Shown: one piece after another, positions 25,301 through 33,143 of the stretch | Layout: each line of letters opens with the position of its first letter | How positions within the stretch are numbered: the first letter of the stretch is position 1 | Source of the DNA: Mitsuokella sp. oral taxon 131 str. W9106 | GTDB taxonomy: Bacteria > Bacillota > Negativicutes > Selenomonadales > Selenomonadaceae | Reading direction: 5' to 3' | Length of the DNA: 34,134 nt | Assembly (NCBI RefSeq): GCF_000469545.1 | Contig: NZ_KI273069.1 | Span: 1-34,134 of the forward strand | Position numbers and translations under genes: made by a program | The notes under the pieces: model-generated | The model's input: only the letters and a program-made list of their open reading frames with translations | What the model was told of the DNA's origin: nothing | Database searches by the model: none

Positions 25301-25692
25301 AGATTGAGGATTTCACGGAACAAGTCGAGGTTACGGTGTTTCCGCGTATGTTTTACCAGTATGTCAGGTTGCTCGAAGCCGACACACCTGTCGTAATACA
25401 GGGACGTACAGACGTATCGGATGATGGCGTCAAGATTCTTGCCGATAAGATATGGTCATTGGACGAGTATCTGCCTGAATATTACATTACGCTTCCGAAT
25501 GAAGGACTATCTGAAGAAAAGCAAGCAAAGATGAAAACCCTTTTTGCTGTACATCATGGTGAACATGTGACGTATTTTCAGCAAAACGGGCATTGGCAGA
25601 AAGCTGTGGAACGATTTTGGCTTGATGATGAAGCAGAAACGCTTACAGCCCTGCAAGATCTCTTGGGGAAAACGGCCATTCGGAAGCGTTGA
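22306..25692 (+). CDS. dnaE: DNA polymerase III subunit alpha, DnaE type
   Basis: C-family replicative polymerase of 1128 residues. The order is the N-terminal PHP domain (THLHVHTEYSLLDG, then IAITDHGAMYG), the palm with GPGRGSAAGS and catalytic PDIDVDF, the fingers and HhH region, and a C-terminal OB fold with KIEDFTEQVEV. ETTGFYITGHPLD marks the DnaE type. No exonuclease insertion is present, so it is not PolC. Firmicutes usually carry PolC as well; it is not in this window. ATG 22306 has GGGAGGTG (22293-22300) five bases ahead. ATG 22291 overlaps that site and is rejected. Confidence 0.97.
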   Translation: MSFTHLHVHTEYSLLDGASRIGDLIRTTKELGMDSIAITDHGAMYGVIDFYKEAKKQGVKPIIGCEVYLAPGACRERKEVNGVRYYHLILLAENQTGYRNLVQLVSQANIQGMYYKPRIDKDLLRKHHEGLICLSACIAGEIPRAILQDNMAYADALVKEYLDIFGRDNFFLEIQNHGLAEERKTNEGLILLAKKHGVGLVATNDLHYVHREDSEFHDILLCVQMGKTYDDPDRMRFNSDDYYLKSPKEMAALFPEIPEAITNTERIAARCQVDFEFGHLQLPYYPIPEAYPDDEAYLRALCEDAIPSRYPLCTKKVRERLEYELGIIHRMGYDSYFLIVWDFIRYAHKVGISVGPGRGSAAGSIVAYLLGITNLDPLKYKLLFERFLNPERVTMPDIDVDFCYIRREEVIAYVKKRYGYDHVAQIVTFGTMAAKGAIRDVGRVLALSFSEVSEIAKLIPNELKITIDKAIAGSKELRTLYETNSTVKRVIDLARKLEGLPRHASTHAAGVVIARNPLTDYLPVSVSKGTLVTEFDKDHVEELGLLKMDFLGLRTLTVISDTLSNIKESRHKMIDINAIPLEDEQTVKMLCEGRTGAVFQMESSGMTNLVRDLAPERFDDLIPLVALYRPGPLGSGMVEDFIAGRHGKKEVTYMHPLLEPILKETFGVVLYQEQVMQIVQVLAGFSLGQADLLRRAMGKKKHEILMAQKENFLKGCARNGVETGLANTIFDLLTHFADYGFNKSHSAAYALVAWQTAYLKAHYPAEFMAAMLTSIIDTQKVPTYIELCRHMGISILPPDINSSSAFFSVDGRAIRFGLGAVRNVGEAAIEEMVKARKEGGPFHSLLDFCRRMDMRTVNKRVLESLIKCGAFDSMGAKRSQLLAILPRAVTDALQQQKDVMSGQVGLFSMDTVEQATELHLPDIEEVSQTERLEWEKETTGFYITGHPLDPYADKLKNLCRLSALKDGEVGDKTLVRVGGLIVESKRITTRKGETMCFSKIEDFTEQVEVTVFPRMFYQYVRLLEADTPVVIQGRTDVSDDGVKILADKIWSLDEYLPEYYITLPNEGLSEEKQAKMKTLFAVHHGEHVTYFQQNGHWQKAVERFWLDDEAETLTALQDLLGKTAIRKR

Positions 25693-25772
25693 CCCAGCAA
25701 AGCGTGAATGATAGAATGATTGGTGCAGAAAGCACGGATAGAGTACGTTTGGTTTTAGGGGCATATAAATTG

Positions 25773-26978
25773 ATGCGATATAAAATAATTTGTAGCATTT
25801 TGCTTGTGAGCAGTATTGCCATAACGTCGTTTCTTTTCCCGTGGCATATGGCGGAGGCGGAAGCCCTTTTCCATATCCGCGAGATGAAGCGACCCAACGT
25901 GCCCGGGCTTGTTGTCGCAGCTGATGATGAACTCCCTGATCTTACAGCACGTTCTGCTATTGTCATGGATGCTGCAACGGGGCTTGTTTTATATGAGCGT
26001 GACAAAGATGCTAGACGGTATCCTGCGAGTACGACGAAAATCATGACGCTCATCATCGCGCTCGAAAACTCAGATCTCGATGACATGGTGACGGTGAGCA
26101 AACATGCTGCCGGTACGGAAGGGTCGACGCTTTGGTTGGAAGCGGGAGACGAAATCCGAATGGGCGATTTGCTTTACGGTATGATGCTTCATTCTGGAAA
26201 CGATGCAACAGTGGCAGTAGCTGAACATATCGCAGGCTCAGTTCCTGCTTTTGCACGTTTGATGACGGAAAAGGCACATGAGATCGGTGCTGTTCATACA
26301 AATTTTATCAATGCAAATGGTCTTCCCGATGATGCGCATTACACGACGGCATATGATATGGCACGCATTGCCGCATATGGGTATCAACTTGATGGATTTG
26401 AGCAAATCGTCAGCACGAAAGAGGCTTCTTTCGCTTGGGTCAAGGATCAAACGCACCGCCTGCGCAATGAGAATCAAATGCTTTGGCTTTATCGTGGAGG
26501 CAATGGCGTCAAGACAGGCTATACGGATGCAGCGGGGCGTTGTCTTGTTTCTGCGGCGAAAGAAAATGGGATCCAGCTCGTTGCAGTCGTTTTTGACTCT
26601 GTTTATATGTGGAATGATTCCATCAAATTGCTCGATTATGGATTCTCATTGGTACGTCCCGCCCAAATTGTACGGGGGGGCGAACAAGTCGGAGAGATGA
26701 TAATTTCAGGCGGACACGGAAGGATTCCCGTCTGCGCGGCACATGATTTGACGATTGCACAGCGAAAGGACAAGGAGGAGCAATATGAAAAAAAGCTTGT
26801 ACTGGACGAAGTTTCTGCTCCTGTTGTTCGTGGTGATAAAGTCGGAAAACTGATGATCCTGCGGAATGGGCAGGAAATTGCTTCTGTCGATTGCGTTGCG
26901 GATGCGGATGTAGTGAAAAAATCCTTTTTTGCACGCATTGTTGCATACATAAAGTCTTTTGTAGGGAGGTGGAGCTGA
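25773..26978 (+). CDS. dacF: D-alanyl-D-alanine carboxypeptidase (DacF/PBP5 type)
   Basis: Low-molecular-weight penicillin-binding protein that trims the terminal D-Ala of peptidoglycan stem peptides outside the cytoplasmic membrane. The 401-residue product has an N-terminal signal-like segment (about 1-30), SxxK at Ser86-Lys89 (PASTTK), SGN at 141-143 and KTG at 247-249, then a C-terminal beta domain and a short hydrophobic, basic tail resembling a membrane anchor. The start is uncertain. ATG 25773 gives a clean signal peptide but its AGGGG is 11 bases away, and TTG 25770 is possible. The frame is open back to 25689, overlapping dnaE. Its stop overlaps the next gene (TGATG). Confidence 0.9.
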   Translation: MRYKIICSILLVSSIAITSFLFPWHMAEAEALFHIREMKRPNVPGLVVAADDELPDLTARSAIVMDAATGLVLYERDKDARRYPASTTKIMTLIIALENSDLDDMVTVSKHAAGTEGSTLWLEAGDEIRMGDLLYGMMLHSGNDATVAVAEHIAGSVPAFARLMTEKAHEIGAVHTNFINANGLPDDAHYTTAYDMARIAAYGYQLDGFEQIVSTKEASFAWVKDQTHRLRNENQMLWLYRGGNGVKTGYTDAAGRCLVSAAKENGIQLVAVVFDSVYMWNDSIKLLDYGFSLVRPAQIVRGGEQVGEMIISGGHGRIPVCAAHDLTIAQRKDKEEQYEKKLVLDEVSAPVVRGDKVGKLMILRNGQEIASVDCVADADVVKKSFFARIVAYIKSFVGRWS

Positions 26979-27706
26979 TGGAAGAGCGCCTGCAAAAGAT
27001 CATCAGCAAGTCAGGGATTGCATCGCGAAGGGCAGCTGAAGCACTCATCAAAGAAAAGCGTATCACGATAAATGGCACGGTTGTCACAGAACTTGGCATA
27101 AAGGTAGACGCGATGCGGTGTACGATTGCCGTTGACGGAAGGATTATTGCACAAGAAGAAGAGCATGTCTACCTCCTGCTGAACAAACCGAAAGCATATC
27201 TTTCGACGGCAAAGGACGACAGAGGACGGCGCACAGTATTGGATCTTGTCCTAGGGATCGCGTTGCGAATCTATCCGGTTGGACGCCTTGACTATAATAC
27301 AACGGGACTATTGCTTTTGACAAATGATGGTGCCTTGACGAACGGTCTCCTTCATCCCAAGCAAGAGGTCGAAAAAACGTACGTCGCTACCGTAAAAGGT
27401 AGGATTGATGAGACAGCGTTGCAACGTCTTCGAACGGGAATCTCTCTTGAAGACGGCGTGACCGCACCGGCAAAAGTACGTATGTTGGAACGGACAAATG
27501 GGCTGACGAAGATAGAAGTCATCATTCACGAAGGACGCAATCGGCAAGTCAGGCGCATGTTCGCTGCCGTCGGCTGTGATGTGAGGGCACTCATGCGCAC
27601 AAATTTTGCAGGACTATCCTTAGATGGAGTAAAGTGCGGGGCATATCGTTTGCTTACCAAAGGAGAAGTAGATAGGTTGCGCCTGCTAGCGGGGCTTTTG
27701 AGATGA
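26978..27706 (+). CDS. rluB: Pseudouridine synthase, RluB/RsuA family
   Basis: A 242-residue enzyme with an N-terminal S4 RNA-binding domain (about 1-48, RLQKIISKSGIASRRAAEALI) and a TruB-like catalytic domain with GRLDYNTTGLLLLTNDG, catalytic Asp105. It ends with HEGRNRQVRRMF and ALMRTNFAGL. RluB modifies 23S rRNA U2605 and RsuA 16S U516. In Firmicutes the common member is RluB-like, so that name is the more likely. ATG 26978 overlaps the dacF stop and is preceded by GGGAGGTGGAG. Its own stop overlaps the next gene (ATGA), pointing to one transcript from dacF onward. Confidence 0.93.
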   Translation: MEERLQKIISKSGIASRRAAEALIKEKRITINGTVVTELGIKVDAMRCTIAVDGRIIAQEEEHVYLLLNKPKAYLSTAKDDRGRRTVLDLVLGIALRIYPVGRLDYNTTGLLLLTNDGALTNGLLHPKQEVEKTYVATVKGRIDETALQRLRTGISLEDGVTAPAKVRMLERTNGLTKIEVIIHEGRNRQVRRMFAAVGCDVRALMRTNFAGLSLDGVKCGAYRLLTKGEVDRLRLLAGLLR

Positions 27707-28953
27707 GCGAAATTCTTGTCGTAGGCGCTGGACCTGCCGGTATGATGGCGGCAATCAAGGCTGCTGAAAACGGAGCATCGGTTACGTTGCTCGAAAAGAT
27801 GCGTATACCGGGACGCAAGATGATGATTACAGGAAAAGGGCGCTGCAATATTACGAATGCGGCGGATATTTCGGAAATCATCCGTAATATTTCTGGAAAT
27901 GGTGTTTTTTTGAACAGCGCAATCCGTCAGTTTACGAATGAAGATGTTCGCACGTTCTTTGAGGGACAAGGAGTAGCGACGAAAGTTGAACGAGGAATGC
28001 GTGTCTTTCCCGTCAGCGACAAGGCAAAAGACGTTGTTGATGCGATGGTGCATCGCTTGCATGAATTGGACGTTCGTATTGAGACAGAGGTCGAGGCAGA
28101 GCATATCCAGGTGCAACATGGCTGTGTGTGTGGCGTACAGACCGTTTCAGGCACATGTTATCAGGCGGATGTCGTCATCGTGGCGACGGGCGGAGCTTCC
28201 TATCCGAAGACGGGTTCGACAGGGGACGGCTACCGCATGGCAAGAGAGCTCGGACATACGGTTGTCCCGCTTCGCCCATCTCTTGTACCGCTTGAGACAG
28301 AAGAGAAATGGGTACATGACGTCACGGGGCTTTCCCTTCGGAACGTACGCATAGGGCTTCTTGTGGATGGAAAACCTGCAGCAGAAGAATTCGGTGAAAT
28401 GATGTTCACACATTTTGGTGTGACCGGTCCGATCATCCTTTCACTCAGCCGTACGGCATCCTTGTTTTTGGACGGGAAGCATGTCGTGGAGCTTGCGCTG
28501 AACTTAAAACCGGCTTTGACGCCAGAAAAGCTTGAAATGCGCATCATGCGTGACTTCGGGATATATAGGCGAAAGACGTTAAAAAATGGTCTCGTCGATC
28601 TTTTGCCGCATAAACTCATTGGGCCAATCTTAGATTTTGCTTACTTAGACCCTGAAAAACCGATTCATCAAGTGACGGCAAAAGAGCGGCATCGCCTCGT
28701 GGAGACGTTACAGGAAGTCGTTCTAACGATAAAGCAAACGCGCCCGCTCGCAGAAGCAATCGTAACGGCAGGAGGTGTTTCGGTCAAGGAGATCAACCCT
28801 AAGACGATGGAGTCGAAGTTCGTACGCGGATTGTATTTCGCTGGCGAAGTTGCCGATGTCGATGGTTATACGGGCGGCTATAATTTACAGGCAGCTTTTT
28901 CCATGGGATATGTTGCAGGAATCGCAAGTGCGCGGAGTGGCGAAAATGCATAG
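27703..28953 (+). CDS. NAD(P)/FAD-dependent oxidoreductase, BaiN/HI0933 family
   Basis: A 416-residue flavoprotein with the N-terminal dinucleotide motif VVGAGPAGMMAA (6-17), the family signature KMMITGKGRCNITN, IVATGGASYPKTGSTGDGY, FTHFGVTGPIIL and a C-terminal AGEVADVDGYTGGYNLQAAFSMG. The family is widespread and poorly characterised. The name BaiN comes from a bile acid 7-dehydroxylation proposal, but no bai genes are here, so that role should not be assumed. ATG 27703 overlaps the rluB stop by four bases. aroA follows after 15 bases. Confidence 0.92.
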   Translation: MSEILVVGAGPAGMMAAIKAAENGASVTLLEKMRIPGRKMMITGKGRCNITNAADISEIIRNISGNGVFLNSAIRQFTNEDVRTFFEGQGVATKVERGMRVFPVSDKAKDVVDAMVHRLHELDVRIETEVEAEHIQVQHGCVCGVQTVSGTCYQADVVIVATGGASYPKTGSTGDGYRMARELGHTVVPLRPSLVPLETEEKWVHDVTGLSLRNVRIGLLVDGKPAAEEFGEMMFTHFGVTGPIILSLSRTASLFLDGKHVVELALNLKPALTPEKLEMRIMRDFGIYRRKTLKNGLVDLLPHKLIGPILDFAYLDPEKPIHQVTAKERHRLVETLQEVVLTIKQTRPLAEAIVTAGGVSVKEINPKTMESKFVRGLYFAGEVADVDGYTGGYNLQAAFSMGYVAGIASARSGENA

Positions 28954-28968
28954 AGGAGAAATTACGGT

Positions 28969-30276
28969 ATGGAAGAAACGAAGTGTATTGCATCAATAAA
29001 GCATGGGCTTAGAGGAGAAGTTCGCATCCCTGGCGACAAATCCATATCGCATCGCAGTGTCATGTTTTCCGCACTCGGCAGTACGCCTGTGCATATCTCA
29101 AATTTTCTTCATGCACAGGATTGTATGTCAACGGTTGCCTGTATTCGTGCACTTGGTGCTAAAGTCGATTTTCTGGGCGAAGATGAACTTATTGTCACGG
29201 GGAATGGACTTTACGGACTTTCCGAGCCACAGACGATTTTAGATGCAGGAAATTCGGGAACGACGCTGCGGCTCATGATGGGAATCTTAGCGGGGCAGCC
29301 ATTCCTTTCGACGTTTACGGGAGATACGTCGCTACACACGCGTCCGATGAAACGCGTTATAAAGCCACTTCGTGAGATGGGCGCGCAAATATATGGGCGT
29401 GAGAAGAATACAAAACTACCCATTGCAATCGTGCCGATTGGAAAAAAACTTCATGGTATGGCATATAACAGCCCCGTTGCCAGCGCACAGGTCAAATCGG
29501 CCATTTTGCTTGCGGGACTTTTTGCGGATGCTCCGACGACGGTTATCGAGCCGCATGCCTCGCGTGATCATACCGAGCAAATGCTGCGGGCATTCGGTGT
29601 TCCTATTGAAACGAATCGTACGGCCGTAACGGTTCGTCCGATGAAGACCCTTGTTGCTCCACGATCCATTGAGGTGCCAGGCGATATCAGTTCAGCAGCG
29701 TATTGGCTTGTTGCAGGATCGATTATTCCGAAAAGCAATCTGATACTGAAAGGCGTCGGGATCAATCCAACACGGACGGGAATTCTCGATATCCTTCATG
29801 CAATGGGCGCAAGAATAACGATTCAGAACGAGCGAACGAGCGGAGGAGAGAAAGCAGCAGACATACATGTTGAGACGAGCATGCTCAAAGGTACGGAATT
29901 TGGTTCCGAAATCATGCCGCGCCTTATCGACGAGATTCCGATTTTAGCTGTTGCGGCACTTTTTGCGGAAGGAGATACCATCATCACGGGAGCGGGCGAG
30001 CTTCGCTTTAAGGAGACAGACCGTATTCAAGCAATTGCCGATCAGTTTAATAAGTTTGCGTCTGGCGCGATCGAAGACACGGAAAATGGTCTCGTTATAC
30101 ATGGGGGAAAAAGAATGCAACGTGCAACATGTTTTTCCTATGACGATCATCGCATCGCGATGTCGCTTGCTGTACTTGGCGCAGCGGGGCGCGGTGTCGA
30201 GATTGAACGACCCGATTGTGTGAATATATCCTATCCGACATTCTATGACACGCTGCTGCAGGTGAAGCAGAAATAG
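28969..30276 (+). CDS. aroA: 3-phosphoshikimate 1-carboxyvinyltransferase (EPSP synthase)
   Basis: Sixth step of the shikimate pathway, joining PEP to shikimate 3-phosphate. The 435-residue product contains GDKSISHR (22-29), LDAGNSGTTLRL (91-102), SLHTRPM (121-127), SAQVKSA, SRDHTE, and near the C-terminus LRFKETDR and DDHRIAMS. The RDHTE motif and the overall pattern resemble class II enzymes such as Bacillus AroA. The PEP-loop position that is Ala in the glyphosate-tolerant CP4 enzyme reads Gly here, so tolerance is not indicated by that residue. It lies between a flavoprotein gene and cmk, with short gaps, in an apparent operon. Confidence 0.96.
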   Translation: MEETKCIASIKHGLRGEVRIPGDKSISHRSVMFSALGSTPVHISNFLHAQDCMSTVACIRALGAKVDFLGEDELIVTGNGLYGLSEPQTILDAGNSGTTLRLMMGILAGQPFLSTFTGDTSLHTRPMKRVIKPLREMGAQIYGREKNTKLPIAIVPIGKKLHGMAYNSPVASAQVKSAILLAGLFADAPTTVIEPHASRDHTEQMLRAFGVPIETNRTAVTVRPMKTLVAPRSIEVPGDISSAAYWLVAGSIIPKSNLILKGVGINPTRTGILDILHAMGARITIQNERTSGGEKAADIHVETSMLKGTEFGSEIMPRLIDEIPILAVAALFAEGDTIITGAGELRFKETDRIQAIADQFNKFASGAIEDTENGLVIHGGKRMQRATCFSYDDHRIAMSLAVLGAAGRGVEIERPDCVNISYPTFYDTLLQVKQK

Positions 30277-30290
30277 AGGAGGCGCGTACA

Positions 30291-30947
30291 ATGAAAAGGC
30301 TTGTCGTAGCGATTGATGGCCCGGCTGGAGCAGGAAAGAGCACGGTTGCGCGAATTGCAGCTGAGAAGCTAGGCTATACGTATATTGATACGGGCGCGAT
30401 GTATCGAGGAGTTGCATGGAAGGCACTTCAACAGAAACAAGAAATCACGGATGCGCTTATTCTCGACGTTGTGCGTGATATTGATGTAGACCTTCATTAT
30501 GAAGGCGGTGCGACGACGGTGACAGTGGATGGTACGGATGTCTCGAAAGCGATTCGTACACCAAAAGTCAGCCACCTCGTTTCACAGGTTGCAAAACTCG
30601 GTCCCGTCCGTGAAAAAATGGTCGCTTTGCAGCGAAAGATGGCTGAGCGAGGATCTGTTTTGATGGACGGACGTGATATCGCGACGAATGTTCTGCCCCA
30701 TGCAGACGTCAAGATTTACCTCACTGCGTCCATCGAAGAACGTGCGCGTCGTCGCTGCAAGGAACTTCAGGAGAAAGGACATGCGGTTCGTCTTTCAGAT
30801 ATACGGGCCGATATTGCAGCACGCGACAAAGCTGACATGGAGCGCGAAATTTCGCCGCTCGTACAAGCAGATGATGCGATGCGTCTTGATACAACAGGGA
30901 TGTCGATCAATGAAGTCGTAGAGAAGATTTTGGAAATGTGCAGGTGA
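30291..30947 (+). CDS. cmk: Cytidylate kinase
   Basis: Phosphorylates CMP and dCMP to the diphosphates. The 218-residue protein has the P loop GPAGAGKST at 10-18, YIDTGAMYRGVAW (nucleoside site), LMDGRDIATNVLP and the family's KIYLTASIEERARRR. GAGGAGG lies just upstream of ATG 30291. The aroA-cmk-plsC order is common in Firmicutes, with ispH and rpsA often next. Neither follows here. Confidence 0.96.
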   Translation: MKRLVVAIDGPAGAGKSTVARIAAEKLGYTYIDTGAMYRGVAWKALQQKQEITDALILDVVRDIDVDLHYEGGATTVTVDGTDVSKAIRTPKVSHLVSQVAKLGPVREKMVALQRKMAERGSVLMDGRDIATNVLPHADVKIYLTASIEERARRRCKELQEKGHAVRLSDIRADIAARDKADMEREISPLVQADDAMRLDTTGMSINEVVEKILEMCR

Positions 30948-30952
30948 ACTAG

Positions 30953-31546
30953 ATGCTTTATTCATTGATGAAATTTTTGTTCAGTGTATTTTTTACCGTA
31001 TTCTTTCGCGCCGACATTCGTGGACGAGAAAACATTCCAAAGGATGGTCCTGTCATCTTGGCTGCGAATCATATGAGCAATTTTGATCCTCCTTTTCTCG
31101 CGTGCTTTCTTGAACGCCCTGTTTGCTATATGGCAAAATTGGAGTTGTTTGAACATCCTGTATTCGGCTTAGCTATAAGGGCTTGCCATGCATTTCCTGT
31201 CAAAAGAGGTGCAGCGGACCGCGGTGCAATCAAAGCAGCAATTCAAGTGCTGAAGTCAGGCAAAGTCCTTGGTCTTTTTCCCGAAGGAACGCGAAGTCGT
31301 ACAGGCAAGATGGGAAAGGCAGAAGCTGGAATTGGACTCATTGCAGCAATGACAGGAGCACCTGTTGTACCAGCATGCATTATCGGTACAGATCGAATCG
31401 GAAGATTCCCAAAACTCCGTTTGCTCATAGGGAAGCCAATACATTTTGAAGGAAATCGCAAGGATAAGGATATGCTTGCTGCGTTCTCGCAATCTGTGAT
31501 GACTCATGTTATCGCATTGAAAGAAGGAGCTGCATTTAAGAAATAA
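30953..31546 (+). CDS. plsC: 1-acyl-sn-glycerol-3-phosphate acyltransferase
   Basis: Membrane-associated acyltransferase converting lysophosphatidate to phosphatidate. The 197-residue protein has the catalytic HxxxxD motif in NHMSNFDP (His40, Asp45), FPEGTRSRTG (substrate-binding block) and a VVPACIIG segment, after a hydrophobic N-terminus (about 5-18). ATG 30953 lies five bases after cmk. Phosphatidate is the precursor of the CDP-diacylglycerol used by the pssA product at 15.7 kb. It is the likely last gene of the dacF-plsC run, since a good promoter follows. Confidence 0.94.
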   Translation: MLYSLMKFLFSVFFTVFFRADIRGRENIPKDGPVILAANHMSNFDPPFLACFLERPVCYMAKLELFEHPVFGLAIRACHAFPVKRGAADRGAIKAAIQVLKSGKVLGLFPEGTRSRTGKMGKAEAGIGLIAAMTGAPVVPACIIGTDRIGRFPKLRLLIGKPIHFEGNRKDKDMLAAFSQSVMTHVIALKEGAAFKK

Positions 31547-31574
31547 AGATTTTATTTTGTTTTCCATAGCATGC

Positions 31575-31604
31575 TGGACAAGTAAGTGAAGACAGTACTA
31601 TAAT
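31575..31604 (+). promoter_or_regulatory. Promoter for corA and its leader ORF
   Basis: TGGACA (31575-31580) and TATAAT (31599-31604) with an 18-base spacer match 11 of 12 consensus bases. Start is expected near 31611, giving a corA leader of about 185 bases. Confidence 0.7.
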
Positions 31605-31662
31605 AGTGGCGGATTTTCGTATAGAATATACAGGTTTTGATAGAAAAAGGATGGTGAGGAAA

Positions 31663-31749
31663 ATGGATGGTCACCCTGATATGTGTGAGCCAAATCGATG
31701 CTTCATCAAATACGGGAAAGTACGATACATTCTCCTGCTTAAAGCGTGA
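31663..31749 (+). CDS. Possible 28-residue leader peptide upstream of corA
   Basis: The ORF runs from ATG 31663 to TGA 31749. It begins MDGHPDMCEP and ends YILLLKA, with GGTGAGGA ending four bases before the start. An in-frame ATG 31651 would add four residues. It lies wholly inside the predicted corA leader and stops 45 bases before corA. There is no recognisable domain. Salmonella corA has a short leader ORF (corL) whose translation affects Rho-dependent termination; the position is analogous but no sequence relation is claimed. It could also be a chance ORF. Confidence 0.35.
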   Translation: MDGHPDMCEPNRCFIKYGKVRYILLLKA

Positions 31750-31794
31750 AGAAATGTATGAAGTGCTTCCACGTATGAAAGGAGACACTTCTAT

Positions 31795-32748
31795 ATGCTT
31801 CAGATTTATAAATCCATGGAAAGCGGTCCATTGCAGGAGTTAACCTTAAAGACGCTTGAAAAGGGGGCATGGATCAACATTGTCGATCCGACGCCGTATG
31901 AGTTGAAAGTTGTCAGCAATCTGACTGAGGTTGATCCAGACTTTTTGCGTTCGGCACTTGATGATGAAGAACGATCACATACTGACGTCGAAGAGAATTC
32001 GGTCATGGTTTTGACAAATGTGCCAGTATTTCGTGGTGGTGATAGCTATGATGCGTTGCCGCTTGCTATTATTGTGACAGATGAATATATCATAACAGTC
32101 TGCTTGGAGGAAACTCCCGTCGTAACCGAGTTCAATGAACGTACGTCACGACTCTTTCGTACCTACAAGAAAACACGGTTCCTCTTTCAGATCCTTTATA
32201 AATCTGCTACGTATTTTCTTCGCTATTTACGGCAGATTTCAAAGCTTTCAGACGAGATTGAGGATCAACTTCGTCACGATATGAAAAATAGTGAGATATT
32301 GCGTCTCTTGGAACTACAAAAAGGTCTTACGTATTTCAATGCGGCAATTCGCTCGAATGGTGCAGTGCTTGATAAGCTCCTAAGGATGCGAACCAATCAT
32401 AACCTAGCACCTATTTTGAAGGCGTATGAAGAAGACGAGGATCTCCTTGAAGACGTCATCATCGAGAACAAGCAGGCACGAGAGATGGTTGAAATGTACA
32501 GCAAGATCTTGGCTCGTCTCGCCGATACGTTTTCCTCGATTATCTCGAACAATCAGAATCTCGTTATGAAATTTCTTGCTGCAGTGACGATTATTCTTGC
32601 GATTCCGACGGTTGTTTCCAGTTTTTTTGGAATGAATGTACCAGTTCCATTTGCGGAAAGCAGTCACGGTTTTTTCTATGTTATGTGTATCGCATTTGGC
32701 ATCAGCATCACTATGACGTATCTATTATGGCGTCGGGATATGTTTTGA
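31795..32748 (+). CDS. corA: CorA-family magnesium/divalent metal transporter
   Basis: Homopentameric channel-like transporter for Mg2+ (some members Co2+, Ni2+ or Zn2+). The 317-residue protein has an N-terminal cytoplasmic alpha/beta domain, a long helical stalk (about 130-255), and two C-terminal helices at about 258-280 and 292-312. The signature GMN is present at the end of the first (FFGMNVPVP). The short last stretch ends in RRDMF, with basic residues at the cytoplasmic C-terminus as usual. AAAGGAGA (31780-31787) serves ATG 31795. No M-box riboswitch was recognised in the leader. Confidence 0.95.
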   Translation: MLQIYKSMESGPLQELTLKTLEKGAWINIVDPTPYELKVVSNLTEVDPDFLRSALDDEERSHTDVEENSVMVLTNVPVFRGGDSYDALPLAIIVTDEYIITVCLEETPVVTEFNERTSRLFRTYKKTRFLFQILYKSATYFLRYLRQISKLSDEIEDQLRHDMKNSEILRLLELQKGLTYFNAAIRSNGAVLDKLLRMRTNHNLAPILKAYEEDEDLLEDVIIENKQAREMVEMYSKILARLADTFSSIISNNQNLVMKFLAAVTIILAIPTVVSSFFGMNVPVPFAESSHGFFYVMCIAFGISITMTYLLWRRDMF

Positions 32749-32777
32749 AAGGGCGGAATAAAGTTAGGAGTTTTATG

Positions 32778-33002
32778 ATGCTTGTAGAATCCAAACTCAG
32801 GGATGGCGTCATCTACGGTGATGTAGAAAATGCAGAATACGTTTATATGCCAGGGGGTGAAATTGGTTTGGTTGCACCGATGTGTGTCTACGAAAATGAT
32901 GGAAAGCGCGATGATGTCGATATCCATGAAGCATTACGACTCATACGCGTCCGAAGCTTGCAGCCTACGTATCATCCAATACTAGGAGTAAGTTCGTGTT
33001 AG
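32778..33002 (+). CDS. Small protein of unknown function
   Basis: A 74-residue ORF beginning MLVESKLRDGVIYGD, with a middle block EYVYMPGGEIGLVAP and a C-terminal IRVRSLQPTYHP segment. It is acidic, has no membrane segment or signal peptide, and I do not recognise a family. TTAGGAG at 32764-32770 supports ATG 32778 (or ATG 32775, one codon longer). It lies 29 bases after corA, so it is probably read from the corA transcript. The start far upstream at 32685 lies inside corA and is rejected. Clear codon structure and a good ribosome site favour a real gene. Confidence 0.7.
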   Translation: MLVESKLRDGVIYGDVENAEYVYMPGGEIGLVAPMCVYENDGKRDDVDIHEALRLIRVRSLQPTYHPILGVSSC

Positions 33003-33026
33003 GCGCGTTTTTGTCATATCGACAGC

Positions 33027-33053
33027 ATTTTCTCGCAAATACGTCGAGAAATG
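33027..33053. repeat. Inverted repeat abutting the HU promoter
   Basis: TTTCTCG (33029-33035) and CGAGAAA (33045-33051) are separated by nine bases; with one bulged T the arms extend to CAT/ATG. The right arm ends at the base before the -35 hexamer. It could be an operator or the weak end of the upstream transcript, but no T tract follows. Confidence 0.4.
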
Positions 33054-33082
33054 TTGACAGTGGCAGATTGGTCGGCTATAAT
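33054..33082 (+). promoter_or_regulatory. Consensus promoter for the HU gene
   Basis: A perfect TTGACA (33054-33059) and perfect TATAAT (33077-33082) are spaced by 17 bases. This fits strong expression of an abundant nucleoid protein; start is expected near 33089. Confidence 0.92.
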
Positions 33083-33143
33083 AACCGAAGAGCAAAAAGA
33101 GATTGTTGTAAACAACTGCTTTTAGACAAAGGAGACTGGAACC

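Noticed and set aside
31611-31794. M-box Mg2+ riboswitch in the corA leader
   Set aside because: Only a short GGTGAGG resemblance was found. The rest of the M-box core was not recognisable, and a leader ORF occupies the region.
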